DNA of 64,000 nt from Sclerotinia nivalis (GCA_029531795.1 JAPEIS010000013.1:434001-498000), one strand, 5' to 3'. Positions 35,438 through 48,387 are shown, numbered from the stretch's first letter. A program made the numbers and translations. Notes: generated by a model from the sequence alone, not told the origin.

Positions 35438-37342
35438 ATGGGGTTGTTCAACAAGAAGGAGACTACAGAGTCTCCTGTTATTACCGACAAGAACCTCAGC
35501 AGCGCGGAGGGAACTCCAGCAGCACACACACCAGCCGATACTCCTCGTGTCACCAGATCCTTAAATGGTTCTGCACCAGAACATCATGATTTAGCACCTG
35601 AGGAAGTTCTCGACAACTTGCCTGTCACCAAATTAGCTATTACGCTTGGTGCTATCGCATCTATCGGTGGTTTCATGTTCGGTTATGAATCTGGTCAAAT
35701 TTCTGGTTGGTTTCTTCACTTCCACATGATGCACGAATAGATTATTAACAAGCTCTGAAGGGTTCGTCCAAATGTCCGATTTCTTAGATCGATTCGGTGA
35801 AAATGGTGAACTTTCTGCTGTTCGTCAAGGAACCATTGTCGCCATTCTCTGCGCCGGTACTCTTGTTGGTTGTCTTGGATCCAGTTACCTCTGCGATACA
35901 ATCGGTCGTCGTTACACTATCTCCAGTTCCGCATTCTTCTACATCATCGGTGTTATTATCGAAATTACTTCTTCTACCCACTGGGTTCAATTCGCTATGG
36001 GAAGATTCACTGCTGGTTTGGGTATTGGTGCTTTGAGTACTAGTGTTCCTATGTACCAATCTGAGTCTGTGCCAAAGAATATTCGTGGTGCTGTCGTTTC
36101 CAGTTATCAATTATTGATTACTCTTGGTATCTGGACTGCTTATATGGTAAGCAACCTCTTCTTCAAGGGGTCAATATGACAATTTACTAACACATAAAAT
36201 AGATCAACTACGGAACTCACTCTGCCTACACCAACAGTGCACAGTGGCGTATTCCTAACGGTCTCTCCGCACTCTGGGCCATCATCCTTGGTTCCGCCGT
36301 CCTCTTCTTGCCCGAATCCCCTCGTTTTGCATACCGTATCGGACGTGAAGACGAAGCCCGCAAAAACATGGCTCTCCTCAACGGTGTCGACCCTTACTCC
36401 CCACTTATCGATTCCGAGATTCAAGAAATCGAAGTTAAGCTCGCAGCCGAAAGAGAAGGTGGTGATCACCCCTGGTACGAAATTTTCACTGGCCCAAGGA
36501 TGTTGTACCGAACACTTCTCGGAATGGTTCTTCAAGCTGGTCAACAACTGACTGGTGCCAATTTCTTCTTCTACTATGGTACTACCATCTTCAAGTCTGG
36601 TGGTATCTCCGATTCTTATGTTACCTCTATCATTCTCGGTACTGTCAATGTCGTCGCTACCATTGGTGGTCTCTGGATTGTTAAGAATTGCGGTCGTAGA
36701 AAGGCTCTTATGGTTGGTGCTGCCGAGATGTTTGTTTGCATGTTGATCTACTCTTTCGTCGGACACTTCAAGATCCAAGGACAAGCCAATGCTCAAGCCC
36801 CTGGTGCCGTTTTGATTTGTTTCACCTGTATCTACATTGTTGGATTCGCTACTACATGGGGACCATTGGTTTGGGCTATTGTTGGAGAATTATACCCAGC
36901 ACGTTACAGAGCTTCTTGCATGGCTCTTGCCACCGCATCGAACTGGCTCTTCAACTTCCTTATCTCTTTCTTCACCACATTCATCACCAACGATATCGAT
37001 TACTACTATGGTCTTGTCTTTGCTGGATCCCTTTTCGCTCTCTTCTGGATTGTATACTTCTTCGTTATCGAGACTAAGGATCGCTCCCTTGAGGAAATTG
37101 ACACCATGTACATTCTCCACGTCAACCCACGAACATCCGCCACTTGGGACCCCAAGTCTCTCGGTGCCGAAGGTGTCAAAGGTGTTGATACCGATGGAAT
37201 GTTCTTGACCACTGGAGGAAAAGATATTAAGAAGAGTGAGATGGCTGGACGACCAATGTTGGAACATGATGAGAGAATGTTCCCTGAGACTGCTGGAGGA
37301 GCTGCTTTTCAGGAGCACAAACCTGAGATTATGAATGCTTAA
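35438..37342 (+). CDS. MFS glucose/hexose transporter (high-affinity type), 597 aa, two introns
   Basis: Proton-linked uptake of glucose or other hexoses across the plasma membrane is the expected role (sugar porter family, 12 membrane helices). Joining 35438-35705, 35761-36146 and 36203-37342 gives 597 residues. Family signatures in order: FGYESGQISG (81-90, helix 1), DTIGRR (135-140, loop 2-3), GRFTAGLGIG (170-179), PMYQSESVPKNIRG (186-199), PESPR (255-259), QAGQQLTGANFFFYYG (329-344, sugar-binding helix 7), GRRK (382-385), GELYPARYRA (446-455), NWLFNF (465-470, helix 10) and ETKDRSLEEID (508-518, the PETKG-like end of helix 12). The N-terminal 60 and C-terminal 75 residues are cytosolic tails. 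The length is slightly above usual because of these tails. The ATG at 35438 has a good context (caatcATGG). It is the only clearly intact gene here. FGYESGQISG points to the RGT2/high-affinity glucose transporter group; the exact substrate is inferred. Confidence 0.93.
35706..35760 (+). other. Intron 1 of the transporter (55 nt)
   Basis: GTTGGT donor, AG acceptor (gctctgaag), possible branch site attaac at about 35744-35749. Splicing after the first base of a Gly codon restores ISGFVQMSDF, the expected sequence after helix 1. Phase 1. Unspliced, the frame stops at 35738. Confidence 0.9.
36147..36202 (+). other. Intron 2 of the transporter (56 nt)
   Basis: GTAAGC donor, branch-like actaac at 36186-36191, acceptor aaatag. 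Phase 0. Joins ...WTAYM to INYGTHSAY, as expected between helices 5 and 6. Confidence 0.92.
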
Positions 37343-37767
37343 GCTTTTGCTTCATTTGTGATGAGCATGGATGAAAGGAGGATGCATTTATGAATGTATG
37401 TCGTCAGTACGAGCAAAAAGGGGATGAAATCAGTGGATGATAAATAAATGAATGGAATCATAATGCATGCATATAATGGCGTTTGGGAAGCAGCATCGTC
37501 TGCGGGTATCATGTATGATAATGTTGTTGAGCGAGTATTTATATAGTTAATCAGTGGGGGAAAAAGCATGTTTATGCATATACCAATAAATGAAATTTTC
37601 ATGAACCTCATTTTGGTATTGTCTCTTTTTTCTATTGATTGTGCTGCTTGTTCGCTTGATCGGTTTGTAACTTGTGTTTCCTTTTATAATTATAATAATC
37701 TTATTTGAATATAGAACTGCTATAAGTAGTAATAGTTAATGTTTTAGAACTCAACCGTTTACTGATG
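37343..37767 (+). terminator. Transporter 3' region with poly(A)-signal-like motifs
   Basis: AATAAA-like motifs at 37443-37448 and 37585-37590 within 250 bases of the stop. No further gene before the MITE at 37770. The composition becomes A+T-rich after about 37680. Confidence 0.4.
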
Positions 37768-37769
37768 TA

Positions 37770-38016
37770 GTCGGGGAAAGCGAGTGTCCCGAAGCAAATA
37801 AATATGATAATAATTCGATATATTTCTAAATTAAATATAATAGTTTTTATATTAATGAATTGAATATAATTACAACAATCCGGCGGTATTAATTTATTAT
37901 ATTAGCTCTGAAATATGATAGATTATTAGCGAAAATAAGACTTTTCATTAGTTATTTTATATTTTGGTTATTTTCTTATCAAAATTTTATACGGAGACAA
38001 CTCACTTTTCCCCGAC
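37770..38016. mobile_element. Miniature inverted-repeat element (Tc1/mariner-type MITE)
   Basis: 247 bp. The ends are GTCGGGGAAAGCGAGTG at 37770 and, in reverse complement, GTCGGGGAAAAGTGAGTTG ending at 38016. TA stands on both sides (37768-37769, 38017-38018). The inside is A+T-rich with no frame. TA duplication and size fit a mariner-derived MITE. No matching autonomous element is in the window; the Tc1 copy at 50966 has different ends. Confidence 0.65.
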
Positions 38017-38019
38017 TAT

Positions 38020-38593
38020 TGTTACGGGTTCACAATCCATTTCTAATTAGTCTCTATAAATACCTCAAGTATTTATACCCTATATAGTTAGCATTCCTTC
38101 TAGTATTTTTTTTCCTTCATTATAGAATATTATTATATTATTAAAACTTTTTATTATATTATAATAATATATTCTATTCTTTAAAAAACTCTATTATTAA
38201 ATAGAAAAACAATTCAATTTTATTTCAAGAAAATAATATCAAGAAAAAACCTAGAAATTTTAATCAATAATATATCAATAAACAATAAACAATATATCGA
38301 TTTTATTTGATTTAGATTTAGATCTTGATTCTATTAGTATAATATTACTATATAATAGAAATCATAATCTCAAAAATTATATTCGATTATTTAAAATAAT
38401 CTTAAGAAATTTCTTATTATATTAAAGATCAATCAATTAATTATTTTAATTTAATAAAAAATAATAAATATTATCCAAAATTATATTTAGAAAATCTTCA
38501 TTTATTAATAATAATTTATATACAAATTTTCTGTTATAGAAAATATATAATTTGTTAATTTAATTTTTATCTTTCAAATATTTATTAACAATA
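38020..38593 (+). other. Start of a decayed LTR-like element
   Basis: Begins TGTTACGGGTTCAC two bases after the TA that flanks the MITE. The first 13 bases resemble the Gypsy-A LTR start. No matching second LTR or target duplication was found, so its end and type are uncertain. The rest is over 80 percent A+T by eye. Confidence 0.35.
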
Positions 38594-38622
38594 CCAGGGA
38601 CCTGCGCTCGTCAGACCCCTGG
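38594..38622. repeat. GC-rich hairpin inside A+T-rich sequence
   Basis: CCAGGG (38594-38599) and CCCTGG (38617-38622) enclose acctgcgctcgtcagac. It is an isolated island of G+C-rich sequence in a kilobase-scale A+T desert. A second island with TTTGGG...CCCAAA lies at 40471-40496. Confidence 0.5.
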
Positions 38623-40430
38623 CTTTTAGAGAAAGTTTATTTTGAATTTAGTTTTAGTATTATATTGAAGTACAGATAGAATGTCGATTTGAAATCGAAA
38701 TTATTATTCAAATTATTATTCAAAATATAAAACCAAAAATTTATTAAATTTATTAAAAGATTTATTATTGTAGAATTTAATTTAAAACTAAAAGAAATAA
38801 AGTTTTAATTATTATTATTCGAGTTTTAATTATTCAAAATTAAAATATTCAAATTTTTATTATTCGAATTATTATTATTCAAATTCTAATTATTTCAATT
38901 CTAATTATTCAAATTCTTTATTATTGAATTATTTAAAATAAATTCAAAATATCAAAAACGTATTTAAAATATTTTAAAATTCTTATTATAATAGAATTTT
39001 TTTGGAAATAAATTTTGAAATTGAAATTCAGGATTATTTTCAATATGATTATTATTATTATTTATTATAGAATAGTATAATCACAAAGTATAAAAGATAA
39101 AAAGACAAACAAAAACGAACACAATTACACTATCGTAAATACAGCAGCTATATTGATTTTAAGATCGTTTTAAAAACTAAAGATATACTTTTCTTTCTTC
39201 TCAAGGTATTTGCGCCCAAGAAAATGGAATCCAATATATCGATGAGGATGATAATTCCTTTTACAATTGATTTCATTCGATTAAAACAACTACTTTTTTT
39301 ATTCTATTCTAATAGAAAAACAGAATTTACTTTAGGTTAATTGTAGAATGCTTATATCAATATACAATTTCTTTAATTATTATCAAATATTTCGAAGATA
39401 TCGATAAAAAGGTCAATATATATTGTTAAATATATATAGGATTTATTTATATATTTGATATATATATTGAAGCTTTTTTAAAAGAGTAAAAATAAATAGT
39501 TATTCAATTATTAAATAAAATAATAAATTATTTTATTCAGAATCTTATATTCAAAATTGAGAAGAAATAATAATCAAAAATAATATAAAAGAAAATTCAA
39601 AGAAAGATTTCTTATATATAGAAATTCTAAAGATTTCTAAAACTTTTATATTTAATAAATAATTTAAAAGATCTATTGTTTTAAATGAAAATAGATCTTT
39701 AAGTATTAAAATATTGAAGAAACCGAAGAATTATTGTATTTTAGTAATAATTAATTCAAAGATTTTATTTATTTATAAAAACTTTTATATTCTAAAAAGA
39801 ATATTTCAATATATAATTACCGATATTCTAAAAAATAAAATACTGGAAATCATTCTTATTTGAATTGATTAAACAATTCGAATAAAATTAAAAGAGATTT
39901 AGAAGATCCTTTTAAAATAATATAATATCGAGTATATTCAAAGAGAATTAAATTATGATAGGATTACAAAGTTTGAATTATAATATTTATATTATATTAT
40001 TGGAATACCAAAAGCGATTCAGGGATTGTATAATAGGAAATCAATTATAAAGGTTCTATTTTTTGATGAAATCTAATATTAAATCAAGCAAATTTCTATT
40101 TATTATTATTTCAATAATATTAATTCTAAAAGTGTAATAAATATATAAATTATATATTTTTGAATTCTTATATTAATATTCAGAATGTTTGGGATTTCTT
40201 TATTGATATAATCTTTAATCAAGAAATAAAGAATTGAATTATATAAAATAGATTATTAGAAATATTATAATATATTTTATTGTTTTAAAGATATAAAATA
40301 TAATAATTATAATATTTTGATCTTTAATTATAAAAGATCTATTTATAAATAATATATCAAGTTTAATAGATATAATAATTATTAAGGATTCTTTTTTATC
40401 GAATATAATAATTGTTTAGTAATTTTTTGT
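38623..40430. other. A+T-rich relic zone, no gene
   Basis: Long stretches of A and T with stop codons in all frames. Degenerate attattcaaatt-type repeats at 38800-38930. A slightly less decayed patch near 39180-39260 might be old coding sequence but is not assignable. Confidence 0.5.
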
Positions 40431-40435
40431 ATCGT

Positions 40436-40500
40436 GAATGATGATGATGATGATGATAGTATTTAGCGTCTTTGGGGATCTGTAAGGGGTCCCAAATCTC
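40436..40500. repeat. (GAT)n microsatellite followed by hairpin island
   Basis: Six to seven gat/atg units at 40438-40457, then tttagcgtc and the TTTGGG...CCCAAA inverted repeat at 40471-40496. Confidence 0.5.
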
Positions 40501-40559
40501 CCGAGAGGTATAGAGATGAATAGTTCTAAAGATATTTATATATAAAGATTCGGTTTATT

Positions 40560-41840
40560 TATATTTTCTTTTTCTTTTATAAATCTAAAGGAATTATTCT
40601 GTTGCGCAGACTACGGATGTTGTCTATTGGTGTTTATTTAATAGATTTTTCTTATTGGTTAAGTTGGTCTATAAATTAGGCCTAGTTTTGGAGCAAAAGG
40701 GGTACTTCTAATCGGATAGGTATTTTTTAATGTTTTCGGGTTTATTTACTGTAAATGATTTGGTTTAGAATATTAGTATATAGCTTTTCAAAGTGATTAG
40801 ATATACAATTTTTAAAACCGTCTTAAAATATAAAAAAAGATTTTGGATATCATTATATTTCTTTTTAAGTTTTCGAAAGTAAGTTTTTGAAGATTTGTAA
40901 TTGGATTAAAAGACAGACTAGATATTCGAAATCTTTTCATATTGAATTTGGTAATAGAAAAAAGTATAATAATTATCTAACGAAGAACAGAATATTTTAT
41001 TTATAAAAGATTAGATATTCTAGAATCTTACAATACTTGTATATACAGTTAAATTTTATATCAGTATATTTGAAACGTCGATAGTATTATACAAAATCTT
41101 TATAATCGGTTTTAATAAATAGTAATTTGTAAAATATCTTTTTCGAAAGATCAAATTCAAATAAATTCGTTGTGGAATAATCGAAACCTTATCTTTTATA
41201 TGTATTAGCTAAAGTGATCAAGTTTCGTTTCCATCAAATATCTTTTTCGAGTTTTAGTAATGTTTTTGTTATCGAACGAATTCTGTTGATAGTAAAAAGG
41301 GCTATAGGTTTTGAATCGATTCGATTGTTCTTTGCTTTTGTATTTGTTAATTTGTCTATTGTTTCGTTTCCAATAATTCCGATATAACCAAAGGCTCATT
41401 TGATATTAATATTATATTAATCGATGAGTTTATAGTATTATAGAAAAACTTATTGAAACAAATCGAAGGTATTGCTTTGTAGATATTAGATAATTAAGAT
41501 ATTATCTATACAAAACTAGATCTTTACTTCAGAAGTTCTAATATGCTTAATTACAATTTGTATTTCTTTTAAAATATCGATCATTTCAATATCGAAAATA
41601 TATAATATAGAGTTTATCGTTTCGTTTCTATATACTATTTGACTTTTGTTTTTGTAAATAATATAATTATATTTTACTTTCTTAATGTTTTGATAATATA
41701 TTTGATTTTGTTAAAAAAAAAAAATATCCTTTATAGAAAGTTAGTTTTATTACTTATTGAATTCTTTAGCTATTTGTTTTTTAAAGATTCGATTGATAGG
41801 ATCTATACAACTTTCTATCGAATAATATAAAGGGGTTAAA
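40560..41840 (-). pseudogene. LINE-3 relic: RNase H end of a non-LTR retrotransposon
   Basis: On the minus strand near 41395-41300, one frame reads GYIGIIGNETIDKLTNTKAKNN, matching the end of LINE RNase H (xPGHxGIxGNExADxLAK). The sequence on both sides keeps short coding-like runs down to about 40600. A different frame is open at 41205-41399 and is a shadow. The borders are estimates; target duplications were not found. Confidence 0.45.
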
Positions 41841-42020
41841 ATAGACTAGAAAGCTTTTAATATAAAATTCCGAAGCCCAAAAAGCTTTGTGCTTTATATT
41901 ATCGATGATCTAGAAATTCTAATCTGAAAATAATAGAATATCATCTGCAAAATATCTACAAAGACAACGATAGAGTATTTAGTTAATCTGGTTAATATAT
42001 GTTAACCAGGATAATAGTGG

Positions 42021-42306
42021 GATAATAGATTAAAGGTTTCGACAATAGTATAATAATAGTGATAATAGATTAAAAGTTTTGATAAAAGTTTGATAATAGT
42101 GATAATATAATTTCGTATAAAAACAAAATTGTGATAACAAGTATAATATGATTTTGTATATGAATAAAACTAGGATAATGATGATAATATGATTTCGTAT
42201 ATAGATAAAACCAGAACAATAGTAATAATATGATTTCGTATATAGATAAAATTGGAATAATAGTGATAATATAATTTCGTGTATAAATAAAACCAGAATA
42301 AAAGTT
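42021..42306. repeat. Minisatellite, about seven units of 40-41 bp
   Basis: Units start at about 42021, 42061, 42101, 42143, 42184, 42225 and 42266, with the core (g)ataatatgatttcg then tata.ataaaacc. The last four units are spaced exactly 41 bp; the first three are more diverged. Lies in A+T-rich relic DNA, no coding. Confidence 0.6.
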
Positions 42307-42953
42307 AAGAAATATTTGAATAATATATTTATATATATTTAATAGGTATATATTATATATTTTAATATAACAGATTAATATATATAATAATAATTGTATA
42401 ATTATATTTTAATATTATTTGATGAAAATATTATTGATATGAATGAAAATGAATAAAACTCAATATAAAACTATTAATAATGATTTTATTTCCAATACAA
42501 AAAATGTAATTATTATATTATAGAATCAATTTAAATCAAAAAAGAATTACTTTCTTATATTTTGCTTATTTATTTCTTAATTTATAATTTCTATTCTTTA
42601 GTTTCTAATTTGTTTTCTATTGATCTTCTATAATATAGTTTTAATCGGAGCTTTTCTTTTTCTTTTATTTTGAATTATCTCAATTATTGTTTTTGTTAAA
42701 AAATATATATTTTTTTTTCTTTATTATTTTCTTTTTATATTTTCATTCGATTTGATATATTTGTTTTATATCAGTCTTTATTCAATTCTATATATAAAGC
42801 GATTGATATTGATCTCAATTAATATAATTATTGATAAAATATTTATTATATCTATTTTGGCTTTGTATTGTTGATAAATCTATTAGAATAATATAGATAT
42901 TATAAAGAACAATAGCTAATAAATAAATTCGAATATCAATTGAATATTGTAAG

Positions 42954-43468
42954 AGTTCTGGACCGGACTCACCGCACACTCAGCGAAATCACACCAAAAA
43001 TGACGATTTTTCACCTTTTTAAATCTTTATTATATATATGAAATATTAAGATAATTCATTAAATTTTGTATTTATAAAAAGATAATTAATCAAGATTTAT
43101 TAAAAATTGAACAAAATATTTTTATTTATTTTTGTTTTGAAGTTATATATATTCGAAGTTAAAGAAATGAAAAAGTTCAAAAAAATCGCTTATTTTATAT
43201 GGGGAAAATATGAAAAAAACATTACACAATGAAAATTTTGAAAATTCCCAACTTTAAATACTTGTAAATTCCAATCAAAAATTATTAAAAATAAAATGTA
43301 TAATTTTCTAAAATGTTTTGATAGTTAATTATTATATTCCAAAATTTCAATTGATTCTATTCTATATTGAAAAAGTTATTTGATATTTAATTTTATATGA
43401 GAAAATATGGGTTTTGCAGGGATTTTGTCACGAATTCGAATGGTGTGCGGTAAGTAGATTCCAGAACT
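42954..43468. mobile_element. Possible non-autonomous inverted-repeat element
   Basis: 515 bp with ends AGTTCTGGACCGGACTCACC and, in reverse complement, AGTTCTGGAATCTACTTACC, followed on both sides by CGCACAC. The inverted repeat is about 28 bp with mismatches. The ends are more G+C-rich than the inside. No clear target duplication, so the superfamily is open. No reading frame. Confidence 0.45.
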
Positions 43469-46400
43469 ATTATCTTTTTTTGAAATATAATTTTAATTAT
43501 TTTATAAAGTATATTTAATTATCTATAATTCAATACCTTTATTAAATCGATTGTAATTCTTATATATATAGAAATAGATTGATATTTATTTTATTGATCA
43601 ATATTAAAAATCTTTATTATAATTTACAGTTATTCAATATAATATTTATTGAAAAGATCTTCTGATATACTTTCTGGATTGTTTTTCTATATTCAATAAA
43701 AGTCATTCCTAATTTCATTAAAAGAAAATTATTTTGGATTATAATGAAGTTTTTCGTTTTCTAATTCTTTAGAATCTATAAAGTTCTTTTTATATTTCTT
43801 TCAATAAACAAAACCTCCAAAAAACTGAATTAGGAAACTTTCTATTCAGTTTGGATTGCTTTTGCAAATATTTAAAGTATTTGAAAATTCTTTAATTCTA
43901 TTTATTATCTTTTTTATTTGTTTAACAAAGTTTATAATAGATATTGCAAAATCTGAAAGCTATAAAAGTTTATTAATTAGTTTTATAATTATTGATATAT
44001 TTAATAAGAGATTGTATTTATTAAATATATTTAATATTTCAAACAATGATTAGAATTATAAAAGGAACTTTTTTAATATTAATATATTGATTAATATAAC
44101 AATAATCTTTGCTTGAATTTCAATAAGAAAAAAAACCAGTTTATTATTAAAAAATTAAGAATCATATATTATTATAAGTTTTGTTTGAGAATATATATTA
44201 TATAATATATAATCTATATATTTATAAATCTAGTATTATAAATAATCAATTGTATTAAAAAGTCTCTTTCTTTATTAATTTGATTAAAAAACTTTTTAAA
44301 AAGGAATTTATATATTTTCTTTTAAACAAATATATTATATCTATCAAGATTATCAAATTTGCGAATATATATAATATAATATAACAAAATATATTATTTA
44401 GGATAGTTTTATTATAGCAAATCATATTTGTCTTTAAAGTATTGATTTCGAAATGCAATTTTGGTTTTATATATTCGTTTTAATATATACTTTAAATAAT
44501 TCAAAGTTTTATTATCAAAAAAATATAATAAAATAAAAAGAACAAAATCTATAATAATTTTAATATACTTCAAAGCATTTAATATATTGCAAAACAAAAG
44601 AATTATTATTATTATTAAAATATACATAATATCTTTTTATTCAATATCAATCCATTGTTGAATTGTATTATAACAAACAAAATAATTCAAATTTGGAAAA
44701 TAGAATATTTGGCAAAATCTAACATCAAGCTTTTCAATTTCAATAATATTATAATATAATTTTTTCTTAATTTTATTAACAAATGCTTTGATTTTTCGAA
44801 TTTCTGAATACAAAACTATAAACAAAATTTCAATTTATTTCATCAAATCTATATTCAAATCTTTATGAATTTAATAAAAAATATCTATAATTATATATTC
44901 ATAAATATTATAATAAAGAAAATACCAAATGAAACTATCCTATATATAAATTCAATCGAAAATATTTTTCAATTTTTGTTTATTCTTATAATTCAAAGCT
45001 TTTATATCTACCTTTTGTTTTCTAATTTGTTTTTGCATTTATTTATATATTCGAAAAGAATATTGATAAAGAATATATTAATAATCATCTAATAGGATTT
45101 AACAAATAATATAATATTGAAGAATTTTGATATTAATAATTAATATTTGCTTTTTGTAATCGATAATAATATTTGTAAAAATAGAATAATAATATCAAAT
45201 TTGATTATTTATATAATAAAAAAAAACATCAAATTTTGAAAGTATTTGTAAAACTGAAAAGAAGATATTAATTTTATTAATATAAAAAAAAAGAGAATAA
45301 ATTCAAAGAAATTATAAAAACTTATATTTTAATATTAATTTAAATGATTTATAATAAATATAAGATTTAATTATATAAACTGTTTCTAATTAAACTATTT
45401 TAATTAATTCTTTAGATATTAAAATAAATTTAAAAAAATAATTTATTTGATAACTTTTGTGGTTTTCTAATTTATTATAATAAATTTCTAATAATAATAT
45501 AAATAAACCAAATAAATATATCTCTATATAATTTTGTTAATTATATTTTATCATTTGTAATTATTAGTAAAATAACAATTACTTCAGAAACCAATTTCTT
45601 TTGTATATTTCATCATCAAATTCCAGTATACATTTCGTTATACATTCGATAATCTTTTGAATTAAATTGATAGATCGATATTCAAGATAAATCTGAAGCA
45701 AAAAATTAATACTCAAACAAAAAACGAATACAATTAATAATATTTCAATATTGAATTTTCATTTTTAATAAAGATAATATAATTGGGAAATTTTCGAAAA
45801 TAATAGTATCAATTAATCAAACATTATAGTTTGGAATATTATAAAGAATACTATAAAACTAGTTTTCGATTTATTTATAACTTTTAATGAAAATCAATTA
45901 TTGGAAAACAAGATTCTATAGAAACTCATTGATTACTCTTTTCGAAATTATTGAGCGAAACTATTAAGTATATATTTTGTAGATTGCTTTTGAAGGAAAA
46001 CATATCCATCAATTCGATTCTACAGATGAAAAAAACTTTAATTGAATCCAAAATTCATTTTTTAAATTTGATAAAAGTTTATTAATATTAATTATAATAA
46101 TTATATACTTTTTATTTTGTATATAAAAGTTTTCTATTATTGAAATATATAAGTATATAATTCTTGAAATTGAAAAATATAAATTTTGTTATTGTTTTGA
46201 TACTTTATTATTAATAAACTTTTGTATTATAAAATCCTTGAAATTAATATTATTAGTATTTTCTATATTATTATTGGTATTATCTTTTATTTCAATATTC
46301 TCAAAATTAAAATTATTTTTTGAATTATAATAATGTTTATCTATTATAAATAAACTAATATAATTGTTGATTGAATAAAAAGATAAATTGTAATTGAAAG

Positions 46401-48387
46401 AACTTTGATAATTGAAATAAGATAAGATTGAATTGCAATTGAAGGAATTTGAAATGAAAGATAACAATGAAAAAGTATTCTTAGTATCCTTGTATTTGAG
46501 ATTATTAATAGTATTTAAGAAAATATATTAGCTTTTATAATTTAGTAATTTTAATTTAGATATCAAAGATATTATTTTATTAATATCTATATTATCATTT
46601 ATATAATCAAAAGTATTATTAATATTCTTTTTTTCTTTCAAATATTATATATTATATTTTTTTTCCTAATCTTTTTGTTGTCTTTTATGAATTTTGTAAG
46701 AATTTTCGTAGTTTATTAAACTCTTCAATTATTTCAATTATTTATAATAATATATACAAGAAAATATCATATTAAACAATTATACGAGAACATTTAATAA
46801 AGTAATAGATATAATAATAGAATATAATAATAAAATATAATAATAGAATATAATAATTAATTCCAAATACAATTAGCTTGATATCACTTTATAGTTTTTT
46901 ATACAAAACTGTATATTTCATTTATTCATTTTCTATATATATATATATAAAAAGTTTATATTTACAAAAAGGTTTACTATTATTTTATATCTTTTCAAGA
47001 TTTAGAAGATTCTTTAATAGATTTATATTGCTTTTTCTAAAGCTAAAACTAACTTTTATAAATTTCTAATACTTTTTCTTTTTCTTTAATAGTATTATAT
47101 TTAAACCTCGAAAAACCCTTATTATTTTTAATCAAATATTATTTATAATTCTATTTGCTTTATTTACTTTTAAATACTTTTATTTATATTCCTTATATAT
47201 ATACTTTTTATCTTCTATATTTTCTATATTTATTTACGAATACTATTTTTAGAATTTCCTTAAATTTTTATTTTTTTTCAAACTATTAAATTATTCAAAG
47301 TATTAATATTTAAAATAATTATTACAAATCTGCTCTTTATCTTTTTCTATATTATAGATTCATTTTTTAAAGATTATACTTTAATAATCTCAAAACTCGT
47401 TGAAGAGTTTAATATTTTTAGAAAAATATTTATAAATCAATTTTTAATACCAATATCTATAGAATTGGATAATTACTTTATTTAATAAGATATTGACTCT
47501 ATTATTCAAAGATTTACAATAGATCAAAACAAAACTCTATTGGCTTTTCTAATTACAAATATAATTGTTTATTTAACTAATTATTTTATATAAAGTACTA
47601 TTATAATCTATATCAAAATATACAATTCATTTGAAAAGTGATTAAAACAAGGATTTAAAATTCATCTTCAACGAATAAATTCAAATAAAGAAAAATCTTT
47701 CAAAAGATTTAATATTATACTATAATATAATAAATATTAAAAATATTTCTTTAAATTAAAGATTTTATTTAATTTTCAATATCTTTTAGATTTGATTCCA
47801 ATCTTGAATAATAATCCTTCAAATAACATTGTAAATATATTCCTGTTTCAATAATATTAATCTTTTCTAATCCTATTATTTGATATTAAAAATATCTTTT
47901 TCTATTCTTCTTTTTATTATTTTGTATCTCAATTATAATCGTTAAACCAATCTCTTTTTATATTCTTTATATATCCTGAATTAATATCAATACTATTATA
48001 TTACAAATCTTTTATAATAAAGATATTTATAATAAATAATAAAAAAATCGATATTCAAAAATTTGAATTTTCAAATGAAAAGATTAATATTTGAAATGAT
48101 ATTTTATATACATTCCTTTTTGATTCGATAAATCCTATTAATTGTAATGATGGTCTTAATTCAAGGCATAATAAAATGAATCAATTAATCTATACTAAAG
48201 AATAACAAACTATCGTTCGTACAAAAGATAATGAAATTGAGCCTTTTATAGTTCTTTTAAAGAAAACCAAAACTTAAACGAATATAGAGTAAAATAAATA
48301 TAAGATAATCTAAAGCATTTTAATTTTTTTGGAAGGGACCAAAGAACAAAATAAAGAATAATCTAAGATATTAATACAGGATCGTTA
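43469..48387. other. Extremely A+T-rich relic zone, no assignable gene
   Basis: Nearly 5 kb of heavily decayed sequence. Open minus-strand pieces at 44637-44825, 44412-44627 and 44255-44458 lie in one direction and could be one eroded protein, but I see no motif. The piece 46189-46467 is Asn/Ser/Phe low complexity. Tandem ataataatagaat units occur at 46800-46860. Probably several old insertions. Confidence 0.5.

Noticed and set aside
36140..36796. 218-codon minus-strand frame opposite the transporter
   Set aside because: A shadow of the transporter's codon bias; the plus-strand frame carries the conserved family motifs.
41639..41830. 63-codon plus-strand gene in the relic zone
   Set aside because: A poly-A/T-driven frame antisense to LINE-3 remnants, made mainly of Ile, Leu, Phe and Lys.
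42021..42306. CRISPR array
   Set aside because: Direct tandem units without distinct spacers, in a eukaryotic context; it is a minisatellite.
38020..48387. Mitochondrial DNA insertion (extreme A+T with GC hairpins)
   Set aside because: No mitochondrial gene could be read. The composition is continuous with RIPed transposons, and LINE RNase H sequence lies inside.
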